From: Paenibacillus sp. SC116
GTDB lineage: Bacteria; Bacillota; Bacilli; Paenibacillales; Paenibacillaceae
Direction: 5' to 3'
Assembly (NCBI RefSeq): GCF_024733555.1
Contig: NZ_JANIOF010000002.1
Span: forward strand, 496,001 to 560,000
Length of the DNA stretch: 64,000 bases
Below are positions 36,823 to 47,094 of the stretch, piece after piece; positions within the stretch are counted from its first letter, which is position 1, and each line of letters starts with the position of its first letter. Under the pieces are notes generated by a model. That model saw nothing but the letters and a program-made list of their open reading frames with translations. It searched no databases and was not told the DNA's origin. The position numbers and the translations under genes are program-made.

Positions 36823-38118
36823 GTGGACCTCATCGTTGCATTCGGTACTCGAATCGCTCAAGCAATATTGGTAGGGCTGTTGAATCCATTTTATTGGTTA
36901 GCAGTTGTGTTTATAGCGATACAATATCGTCGTCAAATGCTTCTGGAACGACGGTTATATGCGGTTAAGATGCGGAGTTGGCTTGAGCAGACGTGGAGAG
37001 CTTTGCTGGGAGGGTTAGCTGCTGGAGTTATAGTCAGCTTTGCCGCTGTAGGGCTTGGTGCGCTAATTCCTAGTTCAGTAATGATATTGCTTTGGATTAT
37101 AACTTTTGTACTCGTACTATTTCGTGTTCGTTGGATCTGTCTCGCTTATGCTGGTGGAGTACTTGTACTGCTGCAGCTTATATTGCGACTTATGCCCGAT
37201 TGGCAGCCTTCAGGATGGATGGCGGCATGGGTAACAGATCTCAGAGATATGAACGCGGCAGGCTTGCTCGTCATTATCGCGCTCGTTCATGCGGCGGAGG
37301 CTTGGCTTGTACGTAAGCAAGCAGCACGCTTTGCGAGTCCTTTCTATATGGACAGCAAGCGGGGACGCATCGTAGGTGGTTATCAGATGAACATGTTCTG
37401 GCCGATGCCGTTGTTGCTGCTCGTACCTGCTGCTGATGGATTGGTACTGCCTTGGATGCCTTTGTTTGCGGAGGGAATAGGGACTTCGGGATGGGCATTC
37501 ACTGCTTTGCCGATTGTCATTGGTTTTAGTGATATGACCTATACGTATTTGCCGCAGGATAAGGCTAAAGTTACGGCGTCGAGACTGTATATGTATGCCG
37601 CAGCGCTACTGGCGGTGGCATTGCTAGCTCATTGGTGGTATCCATTAGCTCCGATTGGAGCGTTAGTGGCTATTGCGATGCATGAATGGCTTGTTTATCA
37701 AAGTCGCAGCGAGGAGTCAGGGCGAAGCTCGATGTATACGCATGATAAGCGAGGCTTACTTATCCAAGCAGTTTTGCCTGGAAGCCCGGCAGAAGAGTTG
37801 AAGCTTCAGCCAGGAGAAATTATTTCGAAAGTAAATGGAATCCCTGTTCGAACTAAAGAAGGATTGCATCAGGCTTTACGCGCAAATGCGGCCTTTTGCA
37901 AGCTTGAAGTGTTAAATAGCAATGGGGATGTGAAGTTTGTGCAGCGTGCTATGTATGCTGACGAGCATCATCAATTAGGTGTATTATTAGCTCCAGATGA
38001 CAAAGTATCTTATGTTGCTGCAATGAAGCCGTTATCTGTGAGGCAATTGTTCTTGTCTCCGTGGAGAAAATCTAACAAAAGGCTTGAGCAAGCTTCAGAA
38101 GAACAAACTCTTTCTTAA
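36823..38118 (+). CDS. MinJ-like (YvjD) polytopic PDZ protein
   Basis: A 431-residue membrane protein with roughly seven to eight hydrophobic segments over residues 1-300, followed by a cytoplasmic PDZ domain (~310-395: GLLIQAVLPGSPAEELKLQPGE, KVNGIPVRTKEGL) and a short basic tail. This layout, and its position after an S41 protease and ftsEX, match MinJ of B. subtilis, which bridges DivIVA to MinCD and controls septum placement. Sequence identity to MinJ could not be measured. GTG 36823 is favoured (GAAGGGGG at 36807-36814, 8-nt spacing); an upstream GTG at 36796 would add nine residues and include the ribosome binding site. Confidence 0.72.
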   Translation: MDLIVAFGTRIAQAILVGLLNPFYWLAVVFIAIQYRRQMLLERRLYAVKMRSWLEQTWRALLGGLAAGVIVSFAAVGLGALIPSSVMILLWIITFVLVLFRVRWICLAYAGGVLVLLQLILRLMPDWQPSGWMAAWVTDLRDMNAAGLLVIIALVHAAEAWLVRKQAARFASPFYMDSKRGRIVGGYQMNMFWPMPLLLLVPAADGLVLPWMPLFAEGIGTSGWAFTALPIVIGFSDMTYTYLPQDKAKVTASRLYMYAAALLAVALLAHWWYPLAPIGALVAIAMHEWLVYQSRSEESGRSSMYTHDKRGLLIQAVLPGSPAEELKLQPGEIISKVNGIPVRTKEGLHQALRANAAFCKLEVLNSNGDVKFVQRAMYADEHHQLGVLLAPDDKVSYVAAMKPLSVRQLFLSPWRKSNKRLEQASEEQTLS

Positions 38119-38140
38119 CGATGTGAATAGTATAAGTTGT

Positions 38141-38174
38141 GCTCTGACTCCAACTTGGATTCAGGGCATTTTTT
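38141..38174 (+). terminator. Intrinsic terminator of the MinJ-like gene
   Basis: An 11-bp stem GCTCTGACTCC / GGATTCAGGGC (one wobble, one mismatch), loop AACTT, then A and six T residues. Confidence 0.78.
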
Positions 38175-38308
38175 GTGGATAATAAAGTGCTTACATTGAA
38201 TATTCCACAATAGTTATTCCATGTTTGTGTATAAGTAGGTGGATAATGTGCATAACAAAAAAGTATATGTGAATAAGTCGTATGAAAATGTGGATAGATT
38301 GTGCGTAA
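38174..38308 (+). other. Cluster of DnaA-box-like 9-mers, same orientation
   Basis: TGTGGATAA, the perfect complement of the DnaA box TTATCCACA, is at 38174. One-mismatch versions start at 38226, 38238, 38247, 38268 and 38289, and a two-mismatch version at 38300. All read in the same direction, and from 38226 on the spacings are 12, 9, 21, 21 and 11, about whole helical turns. The region is AT-rich and lies between two convergent genes, so it is not needed as a promoter for either. Confidence 0.5.
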
Positions 38309-38322
38309 AACGTAAATGGAAG

Positions 38323-38351
38323 AAAAAAACACCTAGGGTTATCCCCCGGTG
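38323..38351 (-). terminator. Intrinsic terminator of motAB
   Basis: On the minus strand a CACC...GGTG stem with an inner GGG/CCC stem is followed by seven T residues (A run at 38323-38329 on the plus strand). Confidence 0.72.
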
Positions 38352-38368
38352 CTGTGTTGGTTATAGCA

Positions 38369-39235
38369 TTATGAAGTTGGGCGCATGACGCCGCGCAAAA
38401 TAATAATTTCTACACGACGATTTTTTTGGCGGCCTTCTACCGTGTCATTAGTAGCGACCGGTCGTGTATCACCGTAACCTGCAATTTGAAATTGTTCTGT
38501 CTTTAGTTTGTGCTCGGATATGAAGAAGCGAAGCACAGACAATGCACGTTCAGCTGATAGCTCCCAGTTGTCTTTGTAGCGGCTGCCAGACGCAAACGGA
38601 AGATTGTCTGTATGGCCTTCAATGCTAATCATAGAATCAAGTTGACTGAACAGAGAAGCGAGCTTTGTTAGCGTTGGCTCGGCTTGAGCAGTCAATTCAG
38701 ATTGCCCGAGACTGAATAGGAGTCGGTCACTTAGGCGAATCTCGATTCCTTTAGGTACATCGCTGACACTGATGGAGTTTTGTAGATCATTTTCATCGAT
38801 ATATTGCTGGATCTTTTTCATCGTGTCTTGAAGCTTCTGCTCCTGCTTACGGAAAGCCAAGTCTTGTTGCGTAATTTGACCAATCATAACGCCTTGATTC
38901 GATGGCGGCTGTTTGCCGTCACGGTTGTCCGTGTTGTAATCGCCAGAGCCCCCATCTACCTTCGTTTCTAATCCGCCTGTCTCTCCCGGTTTCGTATGAG
39001 CACCTTCTAAAATACCGCTGCCTTCAGGCAGAGCACCATTGCCTCCACTATTGTTGAATGTGGATTGAAGAGTTGAAGATAAGGATTCATATTTAGTTAA
39101 ATCGACCTGACTCATCGCGTACATAACGACGAAAAAAATCATGAGAAGCGTAATCAGGTCGGCATAGGTGATAAGCCATCTTTCTTGATTTTCGGCTGCG
39201 GGAGCTTGTCCGCGCCTTCTACTTCTGCGTCTCAA
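38369..39235 (-). CDS. motB: Flagellar motor stator protein MotB
   Basis: A 288-residue stator subunit. One transmembrane helix (residues ~20-42) starts WLITYADLITLLMIFF and carries the proton- or sodium-binding Asp26. A ~100-residue linker rich in Gly, Ser and Thr follows, then a plug/periplasmic region and the OmpA-like peptidoglycan-binding domain with IEGHTDNLPF and NWELSAERALSVLRFF. It begins inside the end of motA (17-bp overlap), so translation is coupled. Ion choice (MotB versus MotS) cannot be decided from these motifs. Confidence 0.95.
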   Translation of the reverse strand: MRRRSRRRGQAPAAENQERWLITYADLITLLMIFFVVMYAMSQVDLTKYESLSSTLQSTFNNSGGNGALPEGSGILEGAHTKPGETGGLETKVDGGSGDYNTDNRDGKQPPSNQGVMIGQITQQDLAFRKQEQKLQDTMKKIQQYIDENDLQNSISVSDVPKGIEIRLSDRLLFSLGQSELTAQAEPTLTKLASLFSQLDSMISIEGHTDNLPFASGSRYKDNWELSAERALSVLRFFISEHKLKTEQFQIAGYGDTRPVATNDTVEGRQKNRRVEIIILRGVMRPTS

Positions 39236-40031
39236 CCTTCATCCCTCGATTCATTTCTGGCATTCGAGCTAACGGTTGATGAGAAGTTTCAGTCAGCATA
39301 AAGGAACTTAGCTTTTTGCGGATGATTTGTGGGTTTTCACCTGCTTGAATAGAGAGAATGCCGTATTGAATCATCTCCATTTCTCGAATGACTTGACTGC
39401 TGCGCACTTTAATCTTGGTGCATACCGGCAAATAGATGACATTGGCAGTTGCTACGCCGTACAAAGTTGCTATAAAGGCAACTGCAATCGAAGGCCCTAG
39501 GTTGGCAGGATCATTCAAGCTGCCAAGTACATGAATAAGACCCATGACTGTACCGATAATCCCCATGGTTGGAGCGTATCCGCCTGCAGCTTCGAATATT
39601 TTGGCATAACCTTCATGCTTCTGTTCGACAGCGTCGATATCTAGGTCGGTCAGTTCTTTCACCGTTTCCGCTTCAGTGCCGTCAACGACAAGTAGCAGAC
39701 CATCTTTCAGGAAGGGATTGTTATGTTTATGTGCTTCATCCTCCAGAACGAGAACACCTTCACGGCGAGCTTGAGTAGCCATTGCGACAATATCATCTAT
39801 GAGTTGGGGCATCTCGGACTTTGGCTGTGTAAACGCCATTCTCAATGCATCAGGTATTGTGCGCAAACGATTGGCTGGGAAGCTGACAACGACTGCGGCA
39901 ATCGTACCGCCAAATACGATGATAGCTGCAGTGCTTTCCCACAGCCCGCTCAAATGACCGCCTTCCATAATAAATCCGCCGATGAGTGCGATAAGCCCAG
40001 CGGCAATTCCGACAATCGTCGTTTTGTCCAT
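39219..40031 (-). CDS. motA: Flagellar motor stator protein MotA
   Basis: A 270-residue four-helix stator protein that forms the ion channel with MotB and pushes on FliG. Segments include the first helix IVGIAAGLIALIGGFIM, the cytoplasmic loop LRMAFTQPKSEMPQLIDDI, and the conserved prolines around YAPTMGIIGTVMGLIHVLGSL. The frame is open to 40106, but ATG 40031 with GGGAGGA 8-9 nt upstream starts MDKTTIVGI and gives exactly the usual 270 residues. A sigma-D-type promoter lies about 180 nt upstream. Confidence 0.95.
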   Translation of the reverse strand: MDKTTIVGIAAGLIALIGGFIMEGGHLSGLWESTAAIIVFGGTIAAVVVSFPANRLRTIPDALRMAFTQPKSEMPQLIDDIVAMATQARREGVLVLEDEAHKHNNPFLKDGLLLVVDGTEAETVKELTDLDIDAVEQKHEGYAKIFEAAGGYAPTMGIIGTVMGLIHVLGSLNDPANLGPSIAVAFIATLYGVATANVIYLPVCTKIKVRSSQVIREMEMIQYGILSIQAGENPQIIRKKLSSFMLTETSHQPLARMPEMNRGMKVETQK

Positions 40032-40138
40032 AAATAGTATCCTCCCAAATGAAGTTCCCATTTGCATCCAAACAGTTGTAGGAGTATAATTAAAGGGAAC
40101 AAACATTCTTATTTTACCTTGAATTAAGTTATGATGGA

Positions 40139-40168
40139 TTGATAATAAATCCGTTCATTTCATATATA
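40139..40168 (+). promoter_or_regulatory. Possible promoter of uvrBA
   Basis: TTGATA at 40139-40144, 18 nt, TATATA at 40163-40168. The start codon is 175 nt downstream. A convincing LexA operator was not found next to it. Confidence 0.3.
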
Positions 40169-40217
40169 GCTATTTAGCATTGATATTTGCTGTTGTGATA
40201 GGGCTATACTGTTTCAT

Positions 40218-40245
40218 ATATCGGGTGTTCGGAAGCGAAACTTTA
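40218..40245 (-). promoter_or_regulatory. Sigma-D-type promoter of motAB
   Basis: Read on the minus strand: TAAA (40245-40242), 16 nt, CCCGATAT (40225-40218). It matches TAAA-N14-16-GCCGATAT except for the first base of the -10. motAB is a sigma-D regulon member in B. subtilis. Confidence 0.65.
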
Positions 40246-40342
40246 GCATAATGACGGTGGTTGAGGGAAATGAATCTCAAGACCTAGAAGCAAGGTTTTA
40301 TTAGATTAGGATCGAGAATGAAGGGTGCGGTGATAAGCGAGT

Positions 40343-42340
40343 ATGGAACATATTCAGATGAGTTCGAAGTCGTTTGAGTTAGTATCAGATTTTAGTCCCC
40401 AAGGAGACCAGCCACAGGCGATTAAAGAACTGCTAAAGGGGGTCAATGAGGGGAAGCGATACCAAACGCTGCTCGGTGCAACGGGTACGGGTAAGACATA
40501 CACGATTGCCCATACGATTGCCCAGCTCAATCGGCCTACACTTGTCATCGCACATAATAAGACATTGGCTGCTCAGCTATGCAGTGAGTTCAAAGAATTT
40601 TTCCCTAATAATGCAGTGGAATACTTCGTCAGTTATTATGATTACTTCCAGCCCGAAGCTTACATTCCGTCCTCGGATACGTATATTGAGAAAGATTCAA
40701 GTATTAATGAAGAGATCGATAAACTACGTCACTCTGCGACGTCATCTTTATTTGAGCGACGGGATGTTATCATCGTAGCGAGTGTATCGTGTATTTATGG
40801 TTTAGGTTCACCGATTGAATACGGAAATTTGGTATTTTCTATACGTACGGGCATGGAAAGGTCACGCAATGAAATATTGTCCAAGTTGGTGGACATTCAA
40901 TATCAGCGCAATGACTTGAATTTTGTGCGTGGAACATTCCGTGTACGGGGCGATGTAATCGAGATTTTCCCAGCATCCAAGGGAGAGCAGGCTGTTCGTG
41001 TAGAGTTGTTTGGCGATGAGATTGAGCGCATTACGGAAATTGATGTGCTTACGGGTGAGATTATTGGCGAACGTGATCATGTGGCGATATTCCCAGCATC
41101 TCACTTCGTTACAGCTTCGGAAACGATGAAGGTGGCGCTCGTTAATATCGAGCGTGAATTGGAAGAGCGCCTGCAAGTGCTGCGCAGCGAAAATAAACTG
41201 CTGGAAGCTCAGCGTCTTGAACAGCGTACGCGCTATGATATTGAGATGATGCAGGAGATGGGCTTCTGTTCTGGTATTGAGAACTACTCGGGTCCGCTTA
41301 CGTTCCGTGAGCCTGGTGCGACACCATACACCTTGTTGGATTACTTCCCTGATGACTTTGTTGTTGTTGTCGATGAGTCACATGTAACGCTTCCGCAAAT
41401 TCGAGGCATGTATAATGGTGACCGAGCAAGGAAGACAGTGTTGGTGGAACATGGTTTCCGTTTGCCGTCCGCATTGGACAATCGACCACTCCGATTCGAG
41501 GAGTTTGAGAGCAAAGTAAGCCAAGCTTTGTTTATCTCGGCAACGCCAGGACCATTTGAGTTAGAGCATACACCAGAGATGGTACAGCAAATCATTCGTC
41601 CAACGGGATTGCTTGATCCTGTTATCGAGGTTCGTCCTACGAAGGGACAAATCGATGATCTTATTGGAGAAATAAGAACGCGCATTGATAAGGATGAGCG
41701 TGTGCTCGTCACAACGTTGACGAAGAAGATGTCAGAGGACTTGACGGACTATTTGAAAGAGATAGGGATCAAGGTTAAATATTTACACTCTGATATTAAG
41801 ACGTTAGAGCGGATGATGATATTGCGTGATCTACGTCTAGGTGTTGTTGATGTATTAATCGGCATTAACTTGTTGCGAGAAGGATTGGACTTACCAGAGG
41901 TATCCCTGGTAGCCATTCTCGATGCGGACAAGGAAGGATTCCTGCGTGCGGAACGATCACTTATTCAGACAATTGGGCGTGCAGCGCGTAATGCGGATGG
42001 ATTCGTTATCATGTATGGTGATAAGATTACGGATTCAATGGATAAGGCGCTCAAAGAAACGGCACGCCGTCGTACGATCCAAATCGCATATAATGAGAAG
42101 CACGGCATTACGCCGCAAACGATCCGCAAGAAAGTACGGGATGTTATTGAAGCAACGAAAGCTGCTGAGTCGAAGGAAGAGTACACAACTAACAAACCTC
42201 TTGAGAAGATGTCGAAGAAGGATCGTCATGCTGTCATTGAGCGCTTAGAGCAGGATATGAAAGAAGCGGCGAAAAACTTGCAGTTTGAGCGTGCTGCGGA
42301 ACTGCGCGATGCATTGTTGGAGCTGCGTGCAATGGATTGA
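40343..42340 (+). CDS. uvrB: Excinuclease ABC subunit B
   Basis: A 665-residue helicase-like subunit of nucleotide excision repair that verifies the lesion and recruits UvrC. Walker [14 protein letters not shown], the beta-hairpin region [30 protein letters not shown], the RecA2 motifs ([28 protein letters not shown]), and a C-terminal UVR domain ([20 protein letters not shown]) for UvrC contact. ATG 40343 has no clear ribosome binding site; ATG 40358, beginning [19 protein letters not shown], matches typical UvrB N-termini better and may be the true start. It forms an operon with uvrA. Confidence 0.97.
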   Translation: MEHIQMSSKSFELVSDFSPQGDQPQAIKELLKGVNEGKRYQTLLGATGTGKTYTIAHTIAQLNRPTLVIAHNKTLAAQLCSEFKEFFPNNAVEYFVSYYDYFQPEAYIPSSDTYIEKDSSINEEIDKLRHSATSSLFERRDVIIVASVSCIYGLGSPIEYGNLVFSIRTGMERSRNEILSKLVDIQYQRNDLNFVRGTFRVRGDVIEIFPASKGEQAVRVELFGDEIERITEIDVLTGEIIGERDHVAIFPASHFVTASETMKVALVNIERELEERLQVLRSENKLLEAQRLEQRTRYDIEMMQEMGFCSGIENYSGPLTFREPGATPYTLLDYFPDDFVVVVDESHVTLPQIRGMYNGDRARKTVLVEHGFRLPSALDNRPLRFEEFESKVSQALFISATPGPFELEHTPEMVQQIIRPTGLLDPVIEVRPTKGQIDDLIGEIRTRIDKDERVLVTTLTKKMSEDLTDYLKEIGIKVKYLHSDIKTLERMMILRDLRLGVVDVLIGINLLREGLDLPEVSLVAILDADKEGFLRAERSLIQTIGRAARNADGFVIMYGDKITDSMDKALKETARRRTIQIAYNEKHGITPQTIRKKVRDVIEATKAAESKEEYTTNKPLEKMSKKDRHAVIERLEQDMKEAAKNLQFERAAELRDALLELRAMD

Positions 42341-42420
42341 GGAGTAGAACGAATATTTCGTTCTATTGATATAGAAGCTTGAAATTGTGGTTCGCGTGAA
42401 CCTAGAGCGGAGGGTGTAAG

Positions 42421-45312
42421 TTGGCTAGTGAGAATATCGTCATTAAAGGGGCAAGAGCCCACAACTTAAAAAATATTGATGTCACGATCCCTCGTGATAA
42501 ATTCGTCGTGTTGACGGGTTTGAGCGGATCTGGCAAGTCATCTTTGGCATTCGATACGATTTATGCGGAAGGACAGCGTCGTTATGTAGAATCGTTATCT
42601 GCCTATGCGCGTCAATTTCTCGGTCAAATGGAGAAGCCAGATGTAGATTCGATTGATGGGCTTTCGCCTGCTATTTCTATCGATCAGAAGACAACTAGCC
42701 GTAATCCTCGTTCTACAGTAGGAACGGTAACGGAGATTTATGACTATCTTCGTCTATTGTTTGCACGTATTGGTCGCCCACATTGTCCAGACCACGGTCT
42801 TGAGATTACATCTCAGACGGTAGAGCAGATGGTTGATCGAATTATGACCTATCCGGAACGGACCAAGCTGCAATTGCTAGCTCCCATCGTATCGGGACGC
42901 AAAGGCGAGCATAAATCTGTGTTTGCTGATATTCAAAAACAAGGTTTCGTTCGTGTACGTGTTGACGGAGAAATACGCGATGTGTCTGATGCGATTGAGT
43001 TAGAAAAGAACAAGAAGCATAATATCGAAGTGGTTGTTGACCGTATCGTTGTTAAGGATGATATTGAAGCAAGACTTGCAGATTCGATCGAGACTGCGTT
43101 GAACTTGTCCGGTGGCAAGCTTATCGTTGATATTATTGATCAGGAAGAGCTTGTGTTCAGTTCCAAATTAGCTTGTCCAGAGTGTGGATTCAGCATCGAT
43201 GAGTTGGCACCGCGCATGTTCTCATTTAACAGTCCCTTTGGTGCTTGCTCTGAATGTGATGGGCTTGGACAGAAAATGATTGTCGATGCTGAGCTGCTTG
43301 TGCCAGACCGAGATAAATCAATCGATGATGGAGCATTCGAGGCATGGGCCGGAAGTACGTCGAACTACTATCCACAGTTCCTTCGTGCTGTCTGCGAGCA
43401 TTATTCTATTCCGACTGACATTCCGGTTTCACAATTGGAACCTGAGCATATGACGAAGATTCTTCATGGCACAGGATCTGAGAAGATTCGATTTGTTTAT
43501 GAAAATGACTTTGGACACCGCAAGGAAGCACAAGTTACCTTTGAAGGCGTTATTCATAATCTAGAGCGCCGCTATCGCGAGACAGCTTCCGAAGGCATCC
43601 GTGAATTTATCGAAGGATTTATGAGTGCGAAGCCATGCGGTGGCTGTAAAGGGCATCGTCTTCGCAAAGAAAGTATAGCTGTGACGATTAATGATCAGAA
43701 CATCGCGTTCGTTACGGCATTGTCGATTGGTGAGGCGCAGCAATGGTTTGAGTCGTTGACACTTACAGATAAAGAATTGCTGATTGCAAGCCTTATTTTG
43801 AAGGAAATTAATGCTCGATTGGGCTTCTTAGTCAATGTCGGGCTTCAATATTTGACGTTGAATCGAGCTGCTGGTACATTGTCCGGCGGTGAGGCACAGC
43901 GTATTCGTCTAGCAACACAAATAGGTTCCAGCCTGATGGGCGTATTGTACATTCTAGACGAGCCGAGCATTGGACTTCATCAACGTGATAACGACCGTTT
44001 GATTCGCACGTTGGAGCATATGCGCAATTTGGGCAACACGCTCATTGTTGTTGAACATGATGAAGATACGATGCTGGCTGCTGATTATATTATTGATATC
44101 GGGCCAGGAGCGGGTATTCATGGTGGTAAGGTTGTATCACAAGGTACACCGCAGGAAGTTATGCAGGATGAGCAATCCTTGACGGGTGCATATTTGAGTG
44201 GACGTAAATTCATTCCAGTACCGCTGCAGCGTCGTAAGACAGATGATCGTTGGTTGGAAATTCGCGGTGCAAAGGAAAATAACTTGCGCAACGTCAATGT
44301 AAAGATTCCGTTAGGTGTCTTTACGGCTGTAACGGGAGTTTCGGGATCAGGCAAGTCTACGCTTATTAATGAAATTCTTTATAAGACGTTAGCGCGTGAT
44401 CTGCATAAGGCAAAAGTTCGTCCTGGTGCACATCGTGAAATTCGAGGCCTTGAGCATATTGAGAAGGTTATCGATATTGACCAGTCGCCAATCGGCCGTA
44501 CGCCACGCTCCAATCCAGCAACGTATACGGGCGTCTTTGACGATATTCGTGATTTGTTCGCGACAACGAATGAAGCGAAGATTCGTGGCTATAAAAAGGG
44601 CCGTTTCAGTTTTAATGTGAAGGGCGGACGTTGTGAGGCATGCCGCGGGGACGGAATTATTAAGATTGAGATGCACTTCCTGCCGGATGTGTATGTGCCT
44701 TGTGAAATATGTAAGGGCAAACGCTATAATCGTGAAACCTTGGACGTTAAGTACAAAGGCAAAAATATCGCAGATATTTTGGGTATGACGATTGAGGATT
44801 CGGTAGCATTCTTCCAGAACGTGCCGCGTATTCATCGTAAGCTGCAAACGCTGCTGGATGTTGGACTTGGCTATATGACATTGGGACAGCCGGCAACGAC
44901 ATTGTCTGGCGGTGAGGCACAGCGTGTGAAGCTTGCTTCTGAGCTGTATCGCCGCAGTACGGGCAAGACGTTGTATATTTTGGACGAGCCGACTACAGGT
45001 TTGCATGTAGCGGATATCGATCGACTGTTAGAAGTACTGCATCGTCTTGTTGAATCAGGTGAAAGTGTGCTCGTTATTGAGCACAACTTGGATGTTATCA
45101 AGACAGCCGATTATATGATCGACCTTGGTCCAGAGGGGGGCAGTGGCGGTGGTATGATTGTTGCTCAAGGTACACCGGAACAAGTCGTTCAAGTGAAAGA
45201 GTCATATACTGGACAGTATTTGCTACCAATTATGGAACGAGATCGTGTACGCACAGTCGAGTTGCAAGGACAGCAGATAGACGAAGGTAATGAAGTAGGC
45301 AGTTCAACGTAA
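42421..45312 (+). CDS. uvrA: Excinuclease ABC subunit A
   Basis: A 963-residue damage-sensing ATPase with two ABC modules. The first has [14 protein letters not shown] near residue 32 and a signature [16 protein letters not shown]; the second [15 protein letters not shown] near 640 and [15 protein letters not shown]. Zinc fingers are seen as [10 protein letters not shown]...CSEC near 252 and [10 protein letters not shown]...CEIC near 740. It starts with TTG 42421 after CGGAGGGTG, 80 nt downstream of uvrB with no terminator between. A strong terminator follows at 45411-45472. Confidence 0.98.
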   Translation: MASENIVIKGARAHNLKNIDVTIPRDKFVVLTGLSGSGKSSLAFDTIYAEGQRRYVESLSAYARQFLGQMEKPDVDSIDGLSPAISIDQKTTSRNPRSTVGTVTEIYDYLRLLFARIGRPHCPDHGLEITSQTVEQMVDRIMTYPERTKLQLLAPIVSGRKGEHKSVFADIQKQGFVRVRVDGEIRDVSDAIELEKNKKHNIEVVVDRIVVKDDIEARLADSIETALNLSGGKLIVDIIDQEELVFSSKLACPECGFSIDELAPRMFSFNSPFGACSECDGLGQKMIVDAELLVPDRDKSIDDGAFEAWAGSTSNYYPQFLRAVCEHYSIPTDIPVSQLEPEHMTKILHGTGSEKIRFVYENDFGHRKEAQVTFEGVIHNLERRYRETASEGIREFIEGFMSAKPCGGCKGHRLRKESIAVTINDQNIAFVTALSIGEAQQWFESLTLTDKELLIASLILKEINARLGFLVNVGLQYLTLNRAAGTLSGGEAQRIRLATQIGSSLMGVLYILDEPSIGLHQRDNDRLIRTLEHMRNLGNTLIVVEHDEDTMLAADYIIDIGPGAGIHGGKVVSQGTPQEVMQDEQSLTGAYLSGRKFIPVPLQRRKTDDRWLEIRGAKENNLRNVNVKIPLGVFTAVTGVSGSGKSTLINEILYKTLARDLHKAKVRPGAHREIRGLEHIEKVIDIDQSPIGRTPRSNPATYTGVFDDIRDLFATTNEAKIRGYKKGRFSFNVKGGRCEACRGDGIIKIEMHFLPDVYVPCEICKGKRYNRETLDVKYKGKNIADILGMTIEDSVAFFQNVPRIHRKLQTLLDVGLGYMTLGQPATTLSGGEAQRVKLASELYRRSTGKTLYILDEPTTGLHVADIDRLLEVLHRLVESGESVLVIEHNLDVIKTADYMIDLGPEGGSGGGMIVAQGTPEQVVQVKESYTGQYLLPIMERDRVRTVELQGQQIDEGNEVGSST

Positions 45313-45410
45313 AGTATAATTATAAGCAGTTACACCGCAAGTTAAGTGGTAAGTGATAGTCTGAATCTCATTTATCTTGCAGTTGTTAATCGTTATCTGA
45401 TCTGGAACAT

Positions 45411-45472
45411 AAATGCGATGTAGTAGGGGAAGCAGTGTTATTGCAGTCTTCCCTAATTACATCGCATTTTTT
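45411..45472 (+). terminator. Strong terminator downstream of uvrA
   Basis: A long stem with outer arms AAATGCGATGTA / TACATCGCATTT and inner AGGG-AAG / CTTCCCT, ending in six T residues. An 80-codon open frame (45413-45655) that overlaps it is not credible as a gene. The rest of the 45313-45683 gap shows nothing else. Confidence 0.88.
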
Positions 45473-45683
45473 ATATGGACAGATGTGGGCATGTGGGCCA
45501 AGTTTGAACGATTTGACTTGCTACTTGCATATTGGCTGGCGGATGTATCAGTTCTTACGTACATAAGCCTACTCAATTGTTGTCTAAGGAAGGAGATTGT
45601 TGGAAGGAGATGGGCTTCCTTTGTCGAAAACGTTGTACAGACGATGTACTCGTGAATGGACTACAGGGCAAAGGGTGAGAGAA

Positions 45684-46451
45684 ATGGTAGAACTAAGTGT
45701 AGGCGGCAATCATGTGCAAGTAAAAGGTGTGTTGTTAGATAAAGACGGTACTTTATTGCAGTTTATTAGTTTATGGGGGCGCTGGGCAGAAACCGTACTA
45801 GAAGGTTTGGAGCGGGAACTGCGCCTTGAAGGGACAGAATTACCTGAAGGGCCAGGTTTTTTGCTAGGCGTTAATCTTGATGAAAATCGTCATGTGCTCT
45901 CTCATGATCGGTTCGGTCCATTGGCGATGGGTTCTCCTTCACAGATGATAGGAATCGCTGCTTATTACTTATATCGGGCTGGTGTCCCTTGGAATGATGC
46001 GGTGCGTCGCGCTACGGATGTATTTGAGCACGCAAATGCAGGTAATGTATTGAACGCTCAAATTGAACCTGTACGTGGTGTTGTAGCGTTTTTGGAGCGC
46101 TGCAAAGAACTTGGCTTGAAGCTAGGCGTTGTTACAGCAGATGATAAAGAACCTTCCCAGGATCACTTGACGAAAATGGGGATTCGCCAGCATTTTGATA
46201 GTGTTGTTGGGGATGATTGCGTGTCCCATGGCAAGCCATATCCGGATATGGTGTATTTGGCTTGTGAGGAGCTTGGATTGGAGCCGAAGGACGTTGTTGT
46301 CATTGGAGACTCTACGGGCGATATGGAGATGAGTGCTAGCGCAGGCTGTGCGATGCATATTTTCATTGATGAGGATGGACACTTTCAACAAAAGCCGGCA
46401 TCAGCAGATGTCATGATCCGCTCTTATGATGAGATAAAACTACTGCCATAG
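45684..46451 (+). CDS. HAD-superfamily hydrolase (phosphatase-like)
   Basis: A 255-residue HAD hydrolase. The nucleophile motif is VLLDKDGTLLQF (residues ~16-27), motif II/III regions are VVTADDKE and HGKPYPDMVYLA, and motif IV is VVIGDSTGDMEMSASAG. A helical cap inserted after motif I suggests a phosphoglycolate-phosphatase or beta-phosphoglucomutase-like subgroup; the substrate is unknown. The frame is open to 45597, but ATG 45684 with AAGGGTGAG upstream gives the usual short N-terminus. It is apparently monocistronic. Confidence 0.88.
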   Translation: MVELSVGGNHVQVKGVLLDKDGTLLQFISLWGRWAETVLEGLERELRLEGTELPEGPGFLLGVNLDENRHVLSHDRFGPLAMGSPSQMIGIAAYYLYRAGVPWNDAVRRATDVFEHANAGNVLNAQIEPVRGVVAFLERCKELGLKLGVVTADDKEPSQDHLTKMGIRQHFDSVVGDDCVSHGKPYPDMVYLACEELGLEPKDVVVIGDSTGDMEMSASAGCAMHIFIDEDGHFQQKPASADVMIRSYDEIKLLP

Positions 46452-46589
46452 AATAAGCGGATTATTTTCGGAATTGTGAATAAATCGTGACAATATAGTT
46501 TGATTTCCAACATTTATGTTGCAAGATAGAATGGATAAATATAACATGGGATAAGATAGGTAAACTCTTTGCATAAAGGGAGGTCCACC

Positions 46590-46829
46590 ATGTTAATAGC
46601 TGCAGGTGAGGCAGGCAAAGTCGCCTTTGATTGGTTCGATGTATTTATGGTCGCATTTACTTTAATTTTGCTCTGGGCATTGATTAGACAAGTGAAGCAG
46701 CGTCCGCGCAACTTATTCGCACTAGGGTTTGCTGCAGTAAGCTTGCTTACATTTGTTCTTGCAGATGTCGTTATGGTATGCGGATATCTTGGAATTACTC
46801 CTCCAGATTACTTCTTCTTTTTGAGGTAG
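46590..46829 (+). CDS. Small two-helix membrane protein, DUF2759-like
   Basis: A 79-residue protein with two transmembrane segments, VFMVAFTLILLWALI and LFALGFAAVSLLTFVLADVVMV, separated by the basic loop RQVKQRPRN. The layout and the loop recall the DUF2759 family of Bacillales, of unknown function; this assignment is from memory of the family pattern only. ATG 46590 follows an excellent ribosome binding site AAAGGGAGG (46575-46583), which supports real translation. Confidence 0.65.
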   Translation: MLIAAGEAGKVAFDWFDVFMVAFTLILLWALIRQVKQRPRNLFALGFAAVSLLTFVLADVVMVCGYLGITPPDYFFFLR

Positions 46830-47031
46830 TGCAGCTAGCTTCTACTAGTTTGAAACGTAGGTTGTTACTTATTTGACTCTTGCTCCATCTATATGTAATG
46901 GGTATTCGTACATAAGAGAGTGATAAGGAACATGGCTGCCAGCTGAGCTGGAAGCTGGGAAGTAGTCTAACCGTTATTTATAGAAAAGATCAGTCAAGTG
47001 GGGACTGATTTATAGACGTCGGATTGTGTTG

Positions 47032-47065
47032 AACTCTTTGATGATTATCGTCAAAGAGTTTTTTT
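47032..47065 (+). terminator. Intrinsic terminator upstream of the HtrA-type gene
   Basis: A 13-bp stem AACTCTTTGATGA / TCGTCAAAGAGTT (one wobble) with a TTA loop and seven T residues. It closes transcription from the left, probably of the DUF2759-like gene. Confidence 0.88.
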
Positions 47066-47068
47066 ATT

Positions 47069-47094
47069 CCCTAACTAGGGAGAAAGACTATAAT
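47069..47094 (+). promoter_or_regulatory. -10 element with inverted repeat before the HtrA-type gene
   Basis: TATAAT at 47089-47094 has no good -35, but the spacer holds the inverted repeat CCCTA-AC-TAGGG (47069-47080), a possible operator or activator site. The transcript would start about 37 nt before the TTG start. Confidence 0.35.

Noticed and set aside
40097-40110. LexA-box-like GGAACAAACATTCT upstream of uvrBA
   Set aside because: It matches the Bacillus consensus at 11 of 14 but lies ~30 bp upstream of the best promoter candidate and ~230 bp from uvrB. The other candidate nearby, GTTCG-GAAG-CGAAA, has the half-sites in the wrong orientation. SOS control is expected for uvrBA but not shown by this sequence.
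45413-45655. 80-codon frame between uvrA and the HAD gene
   Set aside because: It begins inside the strong terminator at 45411-45472 and has no ribosome binding site.
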